From positions 1 through 6,794 of the forward strand of contig DIQZ01000018.1 of NCBI GenBank assembly GCA_002424305.1: a DNA stretch of 6,794 nt, read 5' to 3'. The translations under genes were made by a program, and so were the position numbers. The notes beneath the pieces were generated by a model. The model saw nothing but the letters and a program-made list of their open reading frames with translations. It did not search any database and was not told the origin of the DNA. This stretch comes from Firmicutes bacterium UBA5449. GTDB taxonomy: Bacteria > Bacillota > SHA-98 > UBA4971. Positions 6,684 through 6,794 of this stretch are shown here, one piece after another (the first letter of the stretch is position 1; every line of letters starts with the position of its first letter).

Positions 6684-6794
6684 ATGAAACAGATTATACA
6701 AGGTTTTAAGGATGGAAAGCTGCAAGTCTATGAGGTGCCGGCCCCGATGTTGAAGAATATGGGTGCCATAGTACAGACTCGCATTAGCGTAGTG
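6684..6794 (+). CDS. N-terminus of a zinc-type dehydrogenase, probably a bi-domain (MDR + Gfo/Idh) oxidoreductase; cut by the window end
   Basis: Only 37 codons are visible. They start MKQIIQGFKDGKLQVYEVPAP (first 20 residues are enough to recognise) and continue with GAIVQTRISVV. This is the opening beta-strand pattern of medium-chain zinc-type dehydrogenases (M-K-Q-x-x-Q-x-x-K-x-G, then E-V-P-x-P, then V-x-T-x-x-S), and in particular the version found in polysaccharide clusters, where the dehydrogenase half is followed by a Gfo/Idh/MocA half. Such proteins are thought to oxidise or reduce sugar intermediates with NAD(P); the exact reaction is not known. The call rests on this short stretch, and the fusion cannot be seen in the window. 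Confidence 0.7.
   Translation, partial: MKQIIQGFKDGKLQVYEVPAPMLKNMGAIVQTRISVV

Overview
The window is a piece of a bacterial surface-polysaccharide (capsule, exopolysaccharide or O-antigen) gene cluster. All genes lie on the + strand. In order they are: the 3' part of a GT4-type glycosyltransferase, a second complete GT4-type glycosyltransferase, a polytopic membrane protein of the O-antigen polymerase/ligase (Wzy/WaaL) type, a heavily broken CapA-family gene, a complete CapK/PaaK-like adenylate-forming enzyme, and the first 37 codons of a probable dehydrogenase of the kind often fused to a Gfo/Idh/MocA domain in glycan clusters.

Organism: only a bacterium can be asserted. Start sites carry purine-rich Shine-Dalgarno sequences, base composition is middling (judged by eye, not computed), and arginine is written with both AGA/AGG and CGN codons. 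All the families are widely transferred between phyla, so the window does not support a genus.

Layout: bases 3-974 first glycosyltransferase; 975-1202 gap with one hairpin; 1203-2276 second glycosyltransferase; 2277-2705 gap that may hold an unidentified decayed gene; 2706-4082 polymerase; about 4135-4987 capA pseudogene; 4988-5197 gap with a small inverted repeat before the next ribosome binding site; 5198-6625 CapK-like enzyme; 6626-6683 short spacer; 6684 to the window end, dehydrogenase start. No IS element, transposase, tRNA, rRNA or CRISPR array was seen.

Proposed joint role (inference from gene families): the two glycosyltransferases add sugars to a lipid-linked repeat unit on the cytoplasmic side, and the Wzy-like protein joins units on the periplasmic or outer face. 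The CapK-like ligase and the oxidoreductase presumably prepare or attach a non-sugar substituent or an unusual sugar. CapA would normally belong to the same surface-polymer machinery but is inactivated here. The long gaps and the broken capA give the locus the look of a cluster under decay or replacement. I see no convincing new biological system. The most notable items are the capA remnant, a 12-base-arm inverted repeat inside the second glycosyltransferase gene, and the unassigned adenylate-forming enzyme.
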